Assembly: GCA_902518475.1 (NCBI GenBank)
Contig: CABYGI010000002.1
Location: 62,001 to 126,000, forward strand
Source: an uncultured Prochlorococcus sp.
GTDB lineage: Bacteria; Cyanobacteriota; Cyanobacteriia; PCC-6307; Cyanobiaceae
Length of the DNA stretch: 64,000 nucleotides
Direction: 5' to 3'
Part shown: positions 19,273-29,799 of the stretch, one piece after another
Numbering within the stretch: position 1 is the first letter of the stretch
Layout of the letters: each line of letters opens with the position of its first letter
The notes under the pieces: generated by a model
The model's database searches: none
What the model saw: the letters and a program-made list of their open reading frames with translations, nothing else
What the model was told of the DNA's origin: nothing
Made by a program: the position numbers and the translations under genes

Positions 19273-20418
19273 TTATTTGCAGAATATTTTTTTTATTTTT
19301 TCAATGCCGCCTTCAATAGATCTTGACTGAATTTTGAATTTAGACAAGATTCTTGAAGCTTGTTCAGAGCGTTTCCCCGATTTACATATAGTGAAAACCT
19401 CTTTATTTAAACTTTCTTTTTGAATAAATTTTAAGTCAGATTCTTGCTTCAAATGACTCAGGGGAATTGAGATAGATCCTTCTATTGCGGATTTAGAAAA
19501 CTCTTCATTTTCTCTAACATCAATTAAAAGAATTTTGTTAGGTTTTGTTTTGTATAAACTATTAAAGTCATTAGCATTAATACTTTTAATTTTATCGTTT
19601 TTACCACAATATTCATCACTATTATAAAAGCTCTCAAACTGAGTCAGATTTTTTATTCGTTTATTTAACTGATCACTTTTTAGATGTAATTTTTTCATAT
19701 TCATATTAAATAGATCAAAAATTAAAATTTTCCCATCTAAAATTTCACCTTTTTTCAAAATGATTTTGATAATTTCATTAACCTGAAGAATTCCTATTAA
19801 ACCTGTTGAAACACCTACTACCCCGTATTCTGCACAACTAGGGACAGCATTTTTTGTAGGTGATTCTGGAAGTAAGTCTCTTAAATTAGGACTATTTTTA
19901 TATAAATTGAAAACACTCACTTGCCCTTCAAAGCCTTGTACACTTCCAAAGACTAGGGGTTTATTTAATATCAGGCATGAATCATTTATTAAATATCTTG
20001 TGCCAAAGTTATCCGAACAATCACAAATAACATCAAACCTCTTTATTAATTCAAGAGCATTTTTAGGATGAATTCTCTCTGAAAAGGTTAATATTTCACA
20101 ATTTGGATTGAATTTTTTAATTCTTTCCCGAGCAGAATCAATTTTAAGATTGCCAATAGTATTTGTTTCATGAATTATCTGTCTCTGGAGATTAGACTTT
20201 TCAACTTGATCGTTATCAACTATTCCAATTCTCCCAATTCCTGCAGCAGCTAGATAAAGCAAAACGGAAGAACCAAGCCCACCTGCTCCAATGCATAATA
20301 CTGAGCTGTTTTTAAGATTTAGTTGGCCCTCATAACCTATCTCGTTGAGGGTCAAATGTTTTTGATATCTTTCTTCTTCATCAGAGTTTAAGAAATTAAA
20401 TTTTATATCTTTGGACAT
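19273..20418 (-). CDS. MoeB/ThiF-type adenylyltransferase with C-terminal rhodanese domain
   Basis: NSSVLCIGAGGLGSSVLLYLAAAGIGRIGIVDND; rhodanese active-site loop ICKSGKRSEQA. Confidence 0.85.
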   Translation of the reverse strand: MSKDIKFNFLNSDEEERYQKHLTLNEIGYEGQLNLKNSSVLCIGAGGLGSSVLLYLAAAGIGRIGIVDNDQVEKSNLQRQIIHETNTIGNLKIDSARERIKKFNPNCEILTFSERIHPKNALELIKRFDVICDCSDNFGTRYLINDSCLILNKPLVFGSVQGFEGQVSVFNLYKNSPNLRDLLPESPTKNAVPSCAEYGVVGVSTGLIGILQVNEIIKIILKKGEILDGKILIFDLFNMNMKKLHLKSDQLNKRIKNLTQFESFYNSDEYCGKNDKIKSINANDFNSLYKTKPNKILLIDVRENEEFSKSAIEGSISIPLSHLKQESDLKFIQKESLNKEVFTICKSGKRSEQASRILSKFKIQSRSIEGGIEKIKKIFCK

Positions 20419-20712
20419 TGAAATCCTTTAATTTTTGAGAGATAAACTATGCAAATATAATAATTAAAATAAAAATTTTAGACTTTTAAATTTTTCTTAT
20501 TACTCTGATTTATTAATGTTTTTGTTAGAACTAGACCATAATGTGAAGTTTTTATAAATCAATTTTAAGTTTAAATATCTTCAGAAAGCATATATACCAA
20601 CGCTTCTAAAAAAATACAAAATGTTTCGGTTCGGAATCTTGCATAACAAAAAGGTAGTCAATAGACGTTTTTTCCGATACTGTCTGGTTCATATATTAAG
20701 TTTACTGAATTC

Positions 20713-21078
20713 ATGAGTGATAACACTCCAGAGTCAAACCAAGACTCCGGCTCCGATACAAGCTCAGAAACCAAAAGTTTTTCAGAGAAGTACTCTGATG
20801 TTATGGGAAAAGTCAACGAAACTCTTGGTAATGTTGATTGGACTCAAATGGGCAAGTACGGCAAGGCGGCAGGCATAATTGCTGTTGTCGTAATAGCTCA
20901 GATAATAATTAAAGTTGTCATTGACACGATAAACTTTTTCCCAATTCTTCCTGGTTTACTAGAACTGCTCGGGGTTATTGTTGTCGGTCAATGGAGCTGG
21001 CAAAATCTTCGTACCAGTGAAAATCGTGAAGCTGTTCTAGATAAGGTACAAAATCTTAAGAAGACATATTTAGGTTAG
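20713..21078 (+). CDS. CAAD-domain (CurT/CURT1-like) thylakoid protein
   Basis: Two hydrophobic helices and FFPILPGLLELLGVIVVGQWSWQNLRTSENREAV. Confidence 0.75.
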   Translation: MSDNTPESNQDSGSDTSSETKSFSEKYSDVMGKVNETLGNVDWTQMGKYGKAAGIIAVVVIAQIIIKVVIDTINFFPILPGLLELLGVIVVGQWSWQNLRTSENREAVLDKVQNLKKTYLG

Positions 21079-21091
21079 TTAAAGATTACAA

Positions 21092-21970
21092 TTACATATT
21101 AAGAATTGCTTTTACGTAATCTTCAACTTGGTTTAAGTACCCTCCTTCAAACATATTGGCGTGATTCAATATGTGATAAAAATTATAAATAATAATTCTT
21201 TTTTCAAATCCGTTTTTTATTGGAAAAATTCTATGGTATTCTTCATAAAATTCTTTTCTAAAACCTCCAAATAGTTTTGTCATAGCTATATCTACTTCAT
21301 TATCTGCCCACCAAGATGCAGGGTCAAATATAACCCCCTTTCCATTTTTGTCCATTCCTGCATTGCCTGACCATAAATCACCATGAACTAGAGCATTTAT
21401 TGGTTTGTGATTCAGCAATTCTGATTTAATTTTTTCTTTAACTTTATTTATAATTTCTTTATCTAAAATTCTCGATTTAAGACTTAATAATTGAGGTATT
21501 ATCCTTAAGTTTAAAAAACAATCTATCCAGTTATCTGCCAAGCCTTTTTTCTGATCTGTTGTTCCGATAAAACCCTCAACTGGAAATCCAAACATTTTGG
21601 GGTTAGATTCAGCTGATTTCAAGTGTAATTCACCTAAACCTTTTCCAAGCTTTTTTTGGTCAAAGTTATGCATATCTATCCATTCAATTAAAAGAATCTC
21701 TATATTTTTAATATTTTTATATGCAATAACTTCAGGAATAATTAAGTTTTCTTGATTAATATATTTTCTCAAATTTTGGAGACAATATTTTTCAAATTCA
21801 AGAAATTTTTTGTTTCTAATGTTTCTTTTAAGGAATAACTTTTTGTTTGAGAATTCTATTCGCCATGCATTATGAATATCGCCACCATGTACTTGTTCAA
21901 TACTTTTTGGATAAGTTTCACCTAATTCTTCACAAATTTCGTTAATTTCAATAGAAGATAATTTTTGCAT
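21092..21970 (-). CDS. Fructosamine kinase family protein
   Basis: GDIHNAWRIE, LVHGDLWSGNAG, VIFDPASWWADNEVDIAMTKLFGGF. Confidence 0.85.
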   Translation of the reverse strand: MQKLSSIEINEICEELGETYPKSIEQVHGGDIHNAWRIEFSNKKLFLKRNIRNKKFLEFEKYCLQNLRKYINQENLIIPEVIAYKNIKNIEILLIEWIDMHNFDQKKLGKGLGELHLKSAESNPKMFGFPVEGFIGTTDQKKGLADNWIDCFLNLRIIPQLLSLKSRILDKEIINKVKEKIKSELLNHKPINALVHGDLWSGNAGMDKNGKGVIFDPASWWADNEVDIAMTKLFGGFRKEFYEEYHRIFPIKNGFEKRIIIYNFYHILNHANMFEGGYLNQVEDYVKAILNM

Positions 21971-21974
21971 TTTA

Positions 21975-23480
21975 ATGAAAAAGTCTGAAGTTATTGTTGT
22001 AGGAGCCGGTATAGCAGGACTAACATCTGCAGCGATTTTATCAAAACAAGGCTTATCAGTGACTTTAATCGAATCTCATACTCAAGCCGGAGGATGTGCC
22101 GGTACTTTTAAAAGAAAGAATTATACTTTCGATGTTGGCGCAACTCAGGTTGCTGGTTTAGAGAAGGGAGGAATACATTCTAGAATTTTTGATTTTTTAG
22201 ATATTCCATCACCAGAAGCCACAATTTTAGACCCTGCTTGTATTGTTGATTTAAATGATGGTGGCAATCCTATACCTATTTGGTATGAAAAAAGTAAATG
22301 GATTGCTGAACGAGAAATGCAGTTTCCTGGGAGTCAAAGATTTTGGAAGCTTTGTACCCTAATACATGAAAGTAATTGGATATTTGCTAACAATAATCCT
22401 GTATTACCAATAAGTAATTTTTGGGATTTTTCTCAACTTCTCAAAGCACTAGTACCTTCAAACCTTGTCACAGGTATCTTACTTAAATCTACTATTTTTG
22501 ATCTATTGCGGATATGTGGATTATCCAAGAATGAGCGCTTGATTAAATTCTTAAATCTTCAACTAAAACTTTATTCTCAAGAGGACGTTTATAGTACTGC
22601 AGCATTATATGGATCTACTGTTCTCCAGATGTGTCAAAAGCCACATGGTCTTTGGCATCTTAAAAAATCTATGCAGTCTTTAAGTGAATCACTAGAAAGT
22701 TCATTAATTAAAACTGGAGTTAATTTAATTTTTGGACAAGAAGTTAATTCTATAACTTTTGACGACGTAAATATGTGTTGGCAACTATCTGCTAATTCGA
22801 AAAAAAAATCATTTATTTATCAAGCAAAAGATGTGATTTATACCGCACCTCCACAATCTTTGCTCAAGCATTTGAAAGATCCTTTAGAAAGAAAAAAAAA
22901 TTATAAAAATCGACTTAATAATTTGCCTGATCCAAGTGGAGCTGTAGTTTTTTATTCAGCCTTAAAAAAGGAACATATTAAAAAAACATTCTCCAATCAT
23001 TATCAATTTGTTTCAAAAGAATTTTGTTCGTTATTTGTATCAATTAGTGATGATGGTGATGGAAGAGCGCCAAAAGGTGAGGTTACTTTAATTGCCAGTA
23101 TCTTTACCAAAACTAAAGATTGGTTTGATCTAGATAAACAAACTTACTTAAAGAAAAAAAATGGTTTCATGAAAAAAATATCCCTTGAATTGGAAAGTCA
23201 ATTTGATATTGATCCTGAAAAATGGCTTCATAGAGAATTAGCAACTCCATTGGGCTTTGAAAAATGGACAAAAAGACCTTATGGAATAGTAGGGGGGCTT
23301 GGTCAAAATCCAGATATTTTTGGTTTATTTGGATTATCAAGTAGGACACCTTTTAAAGGTTTATGGTTATGTGGAGATTCTATTTATCCAGGAGAGGGGA
23401 CTGCAGGTGTTAGTCAGTCAGCATTAATGGTTTCAAGGCAAATTTTAGCTTCCAAAGGTATAGAAAATTTTAGTTTATAA
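21975..23480 (+). CDS. Phytoene desaturase/isomerase-family FAD oxidoreductase, CrtD-like
   Basis: VIVVGAGIAGLTSAAILSKQGLSVTLIESHTQAGGCAGTF; C-terminal GLWLCGDSIYPGEGTAGVSQSA. Confidence 0.75.
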   Translation: MKKSEVIVVGAGIAGLTSAAILSKQGLSVTLIESHTQAGGCAGTFKRKNYTFDVGATQVAGLEKGGIHSRIFDFLDIPSPEATILDPACIVDLNDGGNPIPIWYEKSKWIAEREMQFPGSQRFWKLCTLIHESNWIFANNNPVLPISNFWDFSQLLKALVPSNLVTGILLKSTIFDLLRICGLSKNERLIKFLNLQLKLYSQEDVYSTAALYGSTVLQMCQKPHGLWHLKKSMQSLSESLESSLIKTGVNLIFGQEVNSITFDDVNMCWQLSANSKKKSFIYQAKDVIYTAPPQSLLKHLKDPLERKKNYKNRLNNLPDPSGAVVFYSALKKEHIKKTFSNHYQFVSKEFCSLFVSISDDGDGRAPKGEVTLIASIFTKTKDWFDLDKQTYLKKKNGFMKKISLELESQFDIDPEKWLHRELATPLGFEKWTKRPYGIVGGLGQNPDIFGLFGLSSRTPFKGLWLCGDSIYPGEGTAGVSQSALMVSRQILASKGIENFSL

Positions 23481-24309
23481 AATTTTGTCTGTTTTCTTTA
23501 GCTTCAGCAAGTTTTTTAGAAAGTAAATCCCAATTTTTTTCTTTAATAAGAGATTCCAGTATATTCAACTTATTTTTAAAATTATTTATGGAATTTAAAA
23601 CATTAATCTGATTATTAATAGCTAAATCTAGGCCTAGTTGTTCATTGCCTCCGCCAACTCTCGAAGTGTCCGCAAATCCTGTAGCAGCTAATTTTTGCGA
23701 GAGATCTAATAAAGATTGATTATTTTTTGTTTGTGCAGTTTCTATGAGGGCAGAAGCTAAAAATATAGGCAAATGGGAAATTAGAGATACTGCTTCATCA
23801 TGCTCTTTTGGCGAAGCTTGGCAAATTTCACAATCCATTGATTTTATGAGCTCGGAAATAGTTCTTACTGAATTTAAATCACTATTTTGTGTTGGGGTAA
23901 TAATCCATTTTGCATTTTTAAAAAGACCTTCAAAACCTGAATCAACTCCTTTTTTTTCAGTGCCTGCCATTGGATGAGATCCAATAAATAGAGGATGTGA
24001 ATTTTCCCATGTATTTACAATTGGTTCTTTTACAGACCCTACATCAGTTAGTATTGTTTCCTGAGGTATAGATGCTACTAATTGTTGCGACGGACTGATC
24101 AAATCTTTGATAGGTAATGCCAAAATTATTAGCTCACATTTTTTTAATAAGCTCAGATCACAGCTAACAAAATTTGCAAGTTTTTTTTCCTTAGCTTTTT
24201 TTTCATTAAATTCATTATTTGCTATTCCATAAATTGTATGATTTAGACTTTGGAGTTTTAATCCTAAAGAACCACCGATTAATCCTAATCCTACTATTCC
24301 AATTTTCAT
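23470..24309 (-). CDS. tyrA: Prephenate/arogenate dehydrogenase
   Basis: IGIVGLGLIGGSLGL, GSHPMAGTEKKGVDSG, SHLPIFLASAL. Confidence 0.88.
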   Translation of the reverse strand: MKIGIVGLGLIGGSLGLKLQSLNHTIYGIANNEFNEKKAKEKKLANFVSCDLSLLKKCELIILALPIKDLISPSQQLVASIPQETILTDVGSVKEPIVNTWENSHPLFIGSHPMAGTEKKGVDSGFEGLFKNAKWIITPTQNSDLNSVRTISELIKSMDCEICQASPKEHDEAVSLISHLPIFLASALIETAQTKNNQSLLDLSQKLAATGFADTSRVGGGNEQLGLDLAINNQINVLNSINNFKNKLNILESLIKEKNWDLLSKKLAEAKENRQNFIN

Positions 24310-24404
24310 AAATTAATTAATTCAAGACCCTTTTTTATTGATACCAATTTTTTGTATATTAGGTTCATAAATTTTGCATGTTTTTGAAATTAAATTAATT
24401 ATAA

Positions 24405-25853
24405 ATGCTTGAAATTTTAAGTCATCAATATTTGAAAAATTTTTTGAGAGATCAAAGTATTAATTGGGAGCATATATATTCTTTTGGGAGGATAGTTTCC
24501 AAATGTATTGAAAATGATTCTACCTATCTAATTAATTCAGAAATTTTCTCTAGCTATGATTGGTTACCTCCAATTTTGATTTCTTTATTTTTAAAGGAAG
24601 AGGATTCAACTTTTATTTTATCTAAAGAGAAAATCCAATTTATAAGCCAATTTCAGATTGATTCATTGAAAAATCTAGGTTTTAATTTTATTTTGAAAAA
24701 TGATCAATTTATTTTTGCAAATCATCATGTTCACTTGATAACTATCCAAAATTTTCTTAATGATCCCAATTCTCATAATCTTAAAAATCATCGAATAGTT
24801 TATTCAGGAATTGAAGATATAAAACAGGATTTAAAAAATCATTTTAGGATTTCTTTACTTAAAAAGGATTGGACAAAAAATTTTAAAGAATTTGAATTAA
24901 TCAATCAAAAATTTATAAAAGTATATGATTCGTTGAAGAAAAAGTTCTTCTTGAGAAAGGTCTTAGGAAATAGTTATATCAATTTAGATGAAAAAGAAAT
25001 TAGTTTCTTGTCAAACTTTTTTCATGAAAATTCTTTTTTTTCTGATAAATTTTTAAGCGTCAACAAAGCATTATCTCAAGGTTGGGCATGCTGGGTAAAG
25101 TTAAATGATACAAATTTAGATTGGAATTTGTATTTACAGCCAATAGATGAACTTTTTCAAATTAAGGAATTTTTTTCAAATAATAAATTTGTTTTTTTAT
25201 CAACATTGAGAAAAGATAATTTTTTCCAAATGTATTTTAAAAAGCATAGTTTAGATATTGACTTGGTTATTAATTTTAAGAGTAATTTTGAAGAGAAAAA
25301 GATTTCTTTATATATACCCTCTAAACAGTTGCTTCCTAATAATCCTTTTTTTACCAATTCAATCTTGGACAAATGCAAAAAGTTAATACTTTTTAGAAAG
25401 GGTTTAACTTTAGTGTTGTCTGATGATATTGATTTAAAAACTAGTCTTGCTACAGAATTAGCTTCTACTTACGGGAAGAGAGTATTGCTAGAGACAATTC
25501 CCTCAGGTACAAATGAAATCCTTTGTTCTAGTTTTGACTGGTGGATTATGAATTCTTATTTAATTCAAATTCCAGATCAAATTATCATTCCTTTACTTCC
25601 GATTCCGAATATGTCAGAACCCATTAATACAATTACTGTCTCTCATAAAAAGAAGCTTTCTCAAGATTGGTTTAGAGACTTCTTTCTTCCTCAAGCTAGA
25701 ATTAAACTTGAAAGATCTATTTCTCCTTTAAGAAGAAATTCAGGTAAGTTAATAATCCTAGATGGAAGAGCAAATAAAAGAAACTGGGGAAGATTACTTT
25801 TGCAAAACATCCAACCCTCAAAACAAATTAACTATATGCTACCTTTTGATTAG
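24405..25853 (+). CDS. DinG/XPD-helicase-related protein lacking recognisable ATPase motifs
   Basis: C-terminal LPQARIKLERSISPLRRNSGKLIILDGR resembles DinG motif VI; no GxGKT or DExH found. Confidence 0.55.
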   Translation: MLEILSHQYLKNFLRDQSINWEHIYSFGRIVSKCIENDSTYLINSEIFSSYDWLPPILISLFLKEEDSTFILSKEKIQFISQFQIDSLKNLGFNFILKNDQFIFANHHVHLITIQNFLNDPNSHNLKNHRIVYSGIEDIKQDLKNHFRISLLKKDWTKNFKEFELINQKFIKVYDSLKKKFFLRKVLGNSYINLDEKEISFLSNFFHENSFFSDKFLSVNKALSQGWACWVKLNDTNLDWNLYLQPIDELFQIKEFFSNNKFVFLSTLRKDNFFQMYFKKHSLDIDLVINFKSNFEEKKISLYIPSKQLLPNNPFFTNSILDKCKKLILFRKGLTLVLSDDIDLKTSLATELASTYGKRVLLETIPSGTNEILCSSFDWWIMNSYLIQIPDQIIIPLLPIPNMSEPINTITVSHKKKLSQDWFRDFFLPQARIKLERSISPLRRNSGKLIILDGRANKRNWGRLLLQNIQPSKQINYMLPFD

Positions 25854-25882
25854 GTTATGATTTTATAAATAACTAAAGAAAT

Positions 25883-26128
25883 ATGGGAGAAGCAAAAAGA
25901 CGTAAAACACTTGGTTTACCTCCAAAAAAAAATAATAATAAAACTAAAATTGATGAGTCTCCAAGATTATTTGAATGGCTTCCCTTGACAATCAATCAAA
26001 GAGATAACCTAATTAAATTAAGTATTAAGGCCAGTTGGTTTGGAATCGGAGGGTTAGTAATCTTATGGATTGCAGTGAGATTTATAGGGCCTGCTGCTGG
26101 GTGGTGGACTTTAGCTGATTCTTTATAA
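25883..26128 (+). CDS. DUF2839-like small membrane protein
   Basis: MGEAKRRKTLGLPPK N-terminus plus one C-terminal TM segment. Confidence 0.7.
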   Translation: MGEAKRRKTLGLPPKKNNNKTKIDESPRLFEWLPLTINQRDNLIKLSIKASWFGIGGLVILWIAVRFIGPAAGWWTLADSL

Positions 26129-26130
26129 AT

Positions 26131-27228
26131 CTAAGCTACTGTTTTTATATCATTAACAGCGATTGTATTAGCAGGATTGCTATTTAATGCTTTCATTGAA
26201 TTAGAACTGACTTCAGTTCCTTCTGTTAATTTCTCTTTAACCACAGATTCTACTTTATTCCTGATTTCTAAGTTTTGATCAAGCCAAATAATTGTATTAT
26301 CTCTTCCTTGTCCAATATTTTCTCCTTCATAACTATACCAAGCACCTCTCCTTATGATGATATTAGTTTCTTCTGCTAAATCTAATAAGCATCCTGTTGT
26401 ACTAATACCTTTCCCAAAGAGAATATCAAATTCTGCAATTCTAAATGGTGGTGCAACTTTGTTTTTTGCTACTTTTACTTTTGCTCTTATACCATATTCC
26501 TCAGTACCTCTTTTAAGAGTTTGAATTCTTCTGATATCAAGTCTTACTGAGGCGTAAAATTTTAATGCATTACCTCCTGTGGTTGTTTCTGGATTGCCGT
26601 ATGTAACGCCAATTTTTAGGCGTAATTGATTCAGGAATATTACTGTACATCCAGATTTGCCAATATTTCCTGTTATTTTCCTCATTGCTTGACTCATTAG
26701 CCTTGCTTGGCTTCCAATTACGTGATCTCCCATTTCTCCTTCTATCTCGGCTCTTGGGGTTAGTGCTGCGACCGAGTCAACAACCACAAGATCTACCGCA
26801 CTCGATCTTATAAGTTGGTCAACTATTTCTAGAGCCATTTCGCCAGTATCTGGCTGTGAAACTAACAAATTTTCAACATCAACACCTAAAGAGGCCGCAT
26901 AAACTGGATCGAGTGCATGCTCAGCATCTACAAATGCAGCTACTCCTCCATTTTTTTGAACTTCCGCAATCGCGTGAAGCGTTAATGTAGTTTTTCCTGA
27001 ACTTTCAGGTCCGTAAACTTCTACTACCCTTCCTTTTGGATAGCCTCCTCCTAATGCTAAATCTAAGGTGAGCGCTCCAGTAGATATTGTTTCTACTTTC
27101 ATTCTTGAGGCGTCACCAAGTCTCATTATTGAACCTCGTCCAAAATTCCTTTCTATTTGACCTAAGACAAGACTTAATGCCTTGTCTTTTTCTTTTGATT
27201 CAGTTTTTTTCTTTTCTTCAAGGCTCAT
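26131..27228 (-). CDS. recA: Recombinase RecA
   Basis: [41 protein letters not shown]. Confidence 0.98.
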   Translation of the reverse strand: MSLEEKKKTESKEKDKALSLVLGQIERNFGRGSIMRLGDASRMKVETISTGALTLDLALGGGYPKGRVVEVYGPESSGKTTLTLHAIAEVQKNGGVAAFVDAEHALDPVYAASLGVDVENLLVSQPDTGEMALEIVDQLIRSSAVDLVVVDSVAALTPRAEIEGEMGDHVIGSQARLMSQAMRKITGNIGKSGCTVIFLNQLRLKIGVTYGNPETTTGGNALKFYASVRLDIRRIQTLKRGTEEYGIRAKVKVAKNKVAPPFRIAEFDILFGKGISTTGCLLDLAEETNIIIRRGAWYSYEGENIGQGRDNTIIWLDQNLEIRNKVESVVKEKLTEGTEVSSNSMKALNSNPANTIAVNDIKTVA

Positions 27229-27312
27229 TGTTTGATTTATTGGTTAAAGTTCTTGTAATTATTCTAAATTTGGAAATTTTTATTTAAACCAAACTTCATA
27301 AATACAAACTAT

Positions 27313-27326
27313 AGTACATCTGTACT
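27313..27326. promoter_or_regulatory. Candidate LexA (SOS) box upstream of recA
   Basis: AGTACATCTGTACT, fits the cyanobacterial pattern RGTACNNNDGTWCB. Confidence 0.75.
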
Positions 27327-27340
27327 CTAGCTGATTATCT

Positions 27341-28120
27341 TTAAATTGCAACTAATTCTCCAAGGTTTTCTAATTTTAATAATTTGATTTCATTACTTAA
27401 TTCATTTTTATCTGATCCTTTCAAATATCCCCAATTAGCTAGGAAGCATGGAATGTGAGAAGTTTCTGAATTTTGTTTAATATCGATTAGAGTTTTTTTT
27501 CTATCTTCTATAAAGCCTAAAATTTCATAAGTTTGTGTAAGTTTTTCAGCTATTTTGATTTTTGTTCCTGATTCATAACCAAAAATAAATTCTGGAAAAA
27601 TATTTAATTGTTTAAGAATTTTTTCTGCAAATATTTTACCTTTAGTTGTTATGACTCCAGTTTTTACTCCTCTTTTGCTTAATTCTTTCATAAAATTTAT
27701 AATTTCAAAAAAAGGTTTATGTAAATTTACCCACGATTTAAAATCTTTATCAATTTGGTATTTGCGAGACTTATCTAACATTTTTTGTATATCTTCTGCT
27801 ATCCAGGAATTTTCATTTAATATCCTCTGGCAATTTTGATGATAATTATTAATGAAATCATCTTTATTATCACTTTTTAATGGATTTTCTGTTTTTATAA
27901 TTTCGTGAACAATTAGAATCATTTCCCAACCATATTTAACCCAAGGCCGAATTTCTTTGAAAGAATTTGGTACTCCTTGATAAAGTTTTTGATCAATAGT
28001 GATGTTGGGTGAATTTAAATATCTTTCGCAGGCCAGCAAGGAGCTATGCCAATATTCTTGCATTCCATCAACTATTACTCCATCAAAATCAAATAGAAAA
28101 ATTTTTTGAGAAGACACCAA
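27341..28120 (-). CDS. HAD-superfamily hydrolase
   Basis: FLFDFDGVIVDG N-terminal motif; GVITTKGK. Confidence 0.8.
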   Translation of the reverse strand: MVSSQKIFLFDFDGVIVDGMQEYWHSSLLACERYLNSPNITIDQKLYQGVPNSFKEIRPWVKYGWEMILIVHEIIKTENPLKSDNKDDFINNYHQNCQRILNENSWIAEDIQKMLDKSRKYQIDKDFKSWVNLHKPFFEIINFMKELSKRGVKTGVITTKGKIFAEKILKQLNIFPEFIFGYESGTKIKIAEKLTQTYEILGFIEDRKKTLIDIKQNSETSHIPCFLANWGYLKGSDKNELSNEIKLLKLENLGELVAI

Positions 28121-28133
28121 TTGAATATTAGAA

Positions 28134-28205
28134 CTGGGCCGCTAGGATTCGAACCTAGGAATGTCGAGACCAAAACCCGATGCCTTACCACTTGGCGACG
28201 GCCCA
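28134..28205 (-). tRNA. tRNA-Gln(TTG)
   Basis: Reverse complement TGGGCCGTCGCCAAGTGGTAAGGCATCGGGTTTTGGTCTCGACATTCCTAGGTTCGAATCCTAGCGGCCCA. Confidence 0.95.
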
Positions 28206-28299
28206 TTGAATTATTATTTTAATACATGAGAAGATTTTTTTCTATCCAAAAAATACAAATTTTTTATAAATATGGCACTAGTTTTGAAAAATAAAAATA

Positions 28300-29307
28300 T
28301 TATTTGAATGAGCTCGATTTCCATGGCTCTAGAAATTTCTGAGCTTTTTTGATCGCCAAACCCATTATTTCAGGATACTCATAGAGTTTTTTGTTATTTT
28401 TGTGAGCAAATTCAATAAGCGGCTGCATAATTTTTCTTGCAGCACTTCCAAATGCTATTCCATCTGGGAGATTGTTTGAATTCAACAATTCATAAGTTTT
28501 TTCATTTGTTCCTCCTGCTAATTGAATTAATCCTGGTGGAAGATCTGAACCGATTTTTTCAAACAACTTAACAGCATCTCTACTTGTTGTAGGAGCAAGA
28601 TCTCCAGACATTGGCCTTCCATCTAGTTGCCAAATAAGGGGAATATCTAGCTCATTCAGAATTTCATATCTTTCCCAAAGAGCTTTCAAAAGATCTTCGG
28701 GCTCTTGGGCTTTTTTGAAAGATTGATTTAATCCGCAACTAATAGATATCTTGTCTAATTTCATTGCAGAACTTTTAAGGATACTTACAACTTTTGAAAA
28801 AGAATTTAGGCGATTGATTTCTGTATGAATTTCAACTGCATTAGGCCTTATTGTTTGAAGTGTTGATGCTAAATCATTTTTTGACAAATTATATTCATAT
28901 TCACTAATTAGATTTAGAGGACAACTATTTAAACATCTTCCACATCCATAACATTTACTTTCTTTAATTCCGAAATTATCAATTGCAAAGGTGGGGCATA
29001 CTTTTTCGCATGGTCTTGGACAACTAGGGGGACATTTTAAAGGATCAAATTTTGCTTTTCGAAAGTGGATATCATTACCATCACTAATACTTATCATTAA
29101 TCCAGGGGAGTTTTTAAAGACTTTTTTTGCCCAATCGATTCCTTTTTTTGCTGCATAAACTATAGATTCTTCTGCTGCAACATCTATGTAGTCGACACCA
29201 GCAGCAGTATAAATCGCACATAAATCTTCTATGGCAACAATATCTTCATTACTGGCACCACAAATTAACTTAATCCATTTATCTTTTTTATTCTTGGTTT
29301 TAATCAA
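28300..29307 (-). CDS. ldpA: LdpA-like Fe-S protein (circadian input)
   Basis: Ferredoxin motifs CPPSCPRPCEKVCP and CYGCGRCLNSCP; KLICGASNEDIVAIEDLCAIYTAAGVDYIDVAA. Confidence 0.8.
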   Translation of the reverse strand: MIKTKNKKDKWIKLICGASNEDIVAIEDLCAIYTAAGVDYIDVAAEESIVYAAKKGIDWAKKVFKNSPGLMISISDGNDIHFRKAKFDPLKCPPSCPRPCEKVCPTFAIDNFGIKESKCYGCGRCLNSCPLNLISEYEYNLSKNDLASTLQTIRPNAVEIHTEINRLNSFSKVVSILKSSAMKLDKISISCGLNQSFKKAQEPEDLLKALWERYEILNELDIPLIWQLDGRPMSGDLAPTTSRDAVKLFEKIGSDLPPGLIQLAGGTNEKTYELLNSNNLPDGIAFGSAARKIMQPLIEFAHKNNKKLYEYPEIMGLAIKKAQKFLEPWKSSSFK

Positions 29308-29312
29308 ACAAT

Positions 29313-29789
29313 TTAACTTTCAAATTCATCCAAAATATAATTACTTAATGGTTTCCATTCAAGTTTTCTTGAACCCCCCATTTCAACAACTATTGTTAGT
29401 TTATTATCGTTAGTGCAAATCTCTATTAAGCTCTCTAATTCAGATTGAGATAATACTTGACCTTCTAATAACCAAAGTAATTTATTTTTATCATTTTCAT
29501 TAAATAACTCAGAAGCTTGTGGGATTACTTGTTGAACTTCCCCAAGCGCTCCGTTTCTTCCTACACTTTGATGACCAAGGTGAGGTGGTCTAACGCCATG
29601 CAATTTGAGCAAGAAAACTTCTGGATCTCCAAGCCCTCTTGCTGAAGTTATAAAAGTTTTAAAGCCTTTGGCCCTCATTCTCCTCAAAAGACGAGTTTCA
29701 TAACCACCTTCAAGAGGAGCAAATATTGCGAGACATTTGTTAGTTTTTAAATCGTTATGAAACTTTTTCCCTGAGAGAAGTAATGGCAT
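29313..29789 (-). CDS. ndhN: NAD(P)H-quinone oxidoreductase subunit N
   Basis: [20 protein letters not shown]...[25 protein letters not shown]. Confidence 0.92.
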   Translation of the reverse strand: MPLLLSGKKFHNDLKTNKCLAIFAPLEGGYETRLLRRMRAKGFKTFITSARGLGDPEVFLLKLHGVRPPHLGHQSVGRNGALGEVQQVIPQASELFNENDKNKLLWLLEGQVLSQSELESLIEICTNDNKLTIVVEMGGSRKLEWKPLSNYILDEFES

Positions 29790-29799
29790 AAAAATTTCC

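Noticed and set aside
20580-20712. Possible structured leader or sRNA upstream of the CAAD gene (TTCGGTTCGG direct repeat, TCGGAA/TTCCGA arms)
   Set aside because: Only short, widely separated arms; no known picocyanobacterial sRNA motif recognised.
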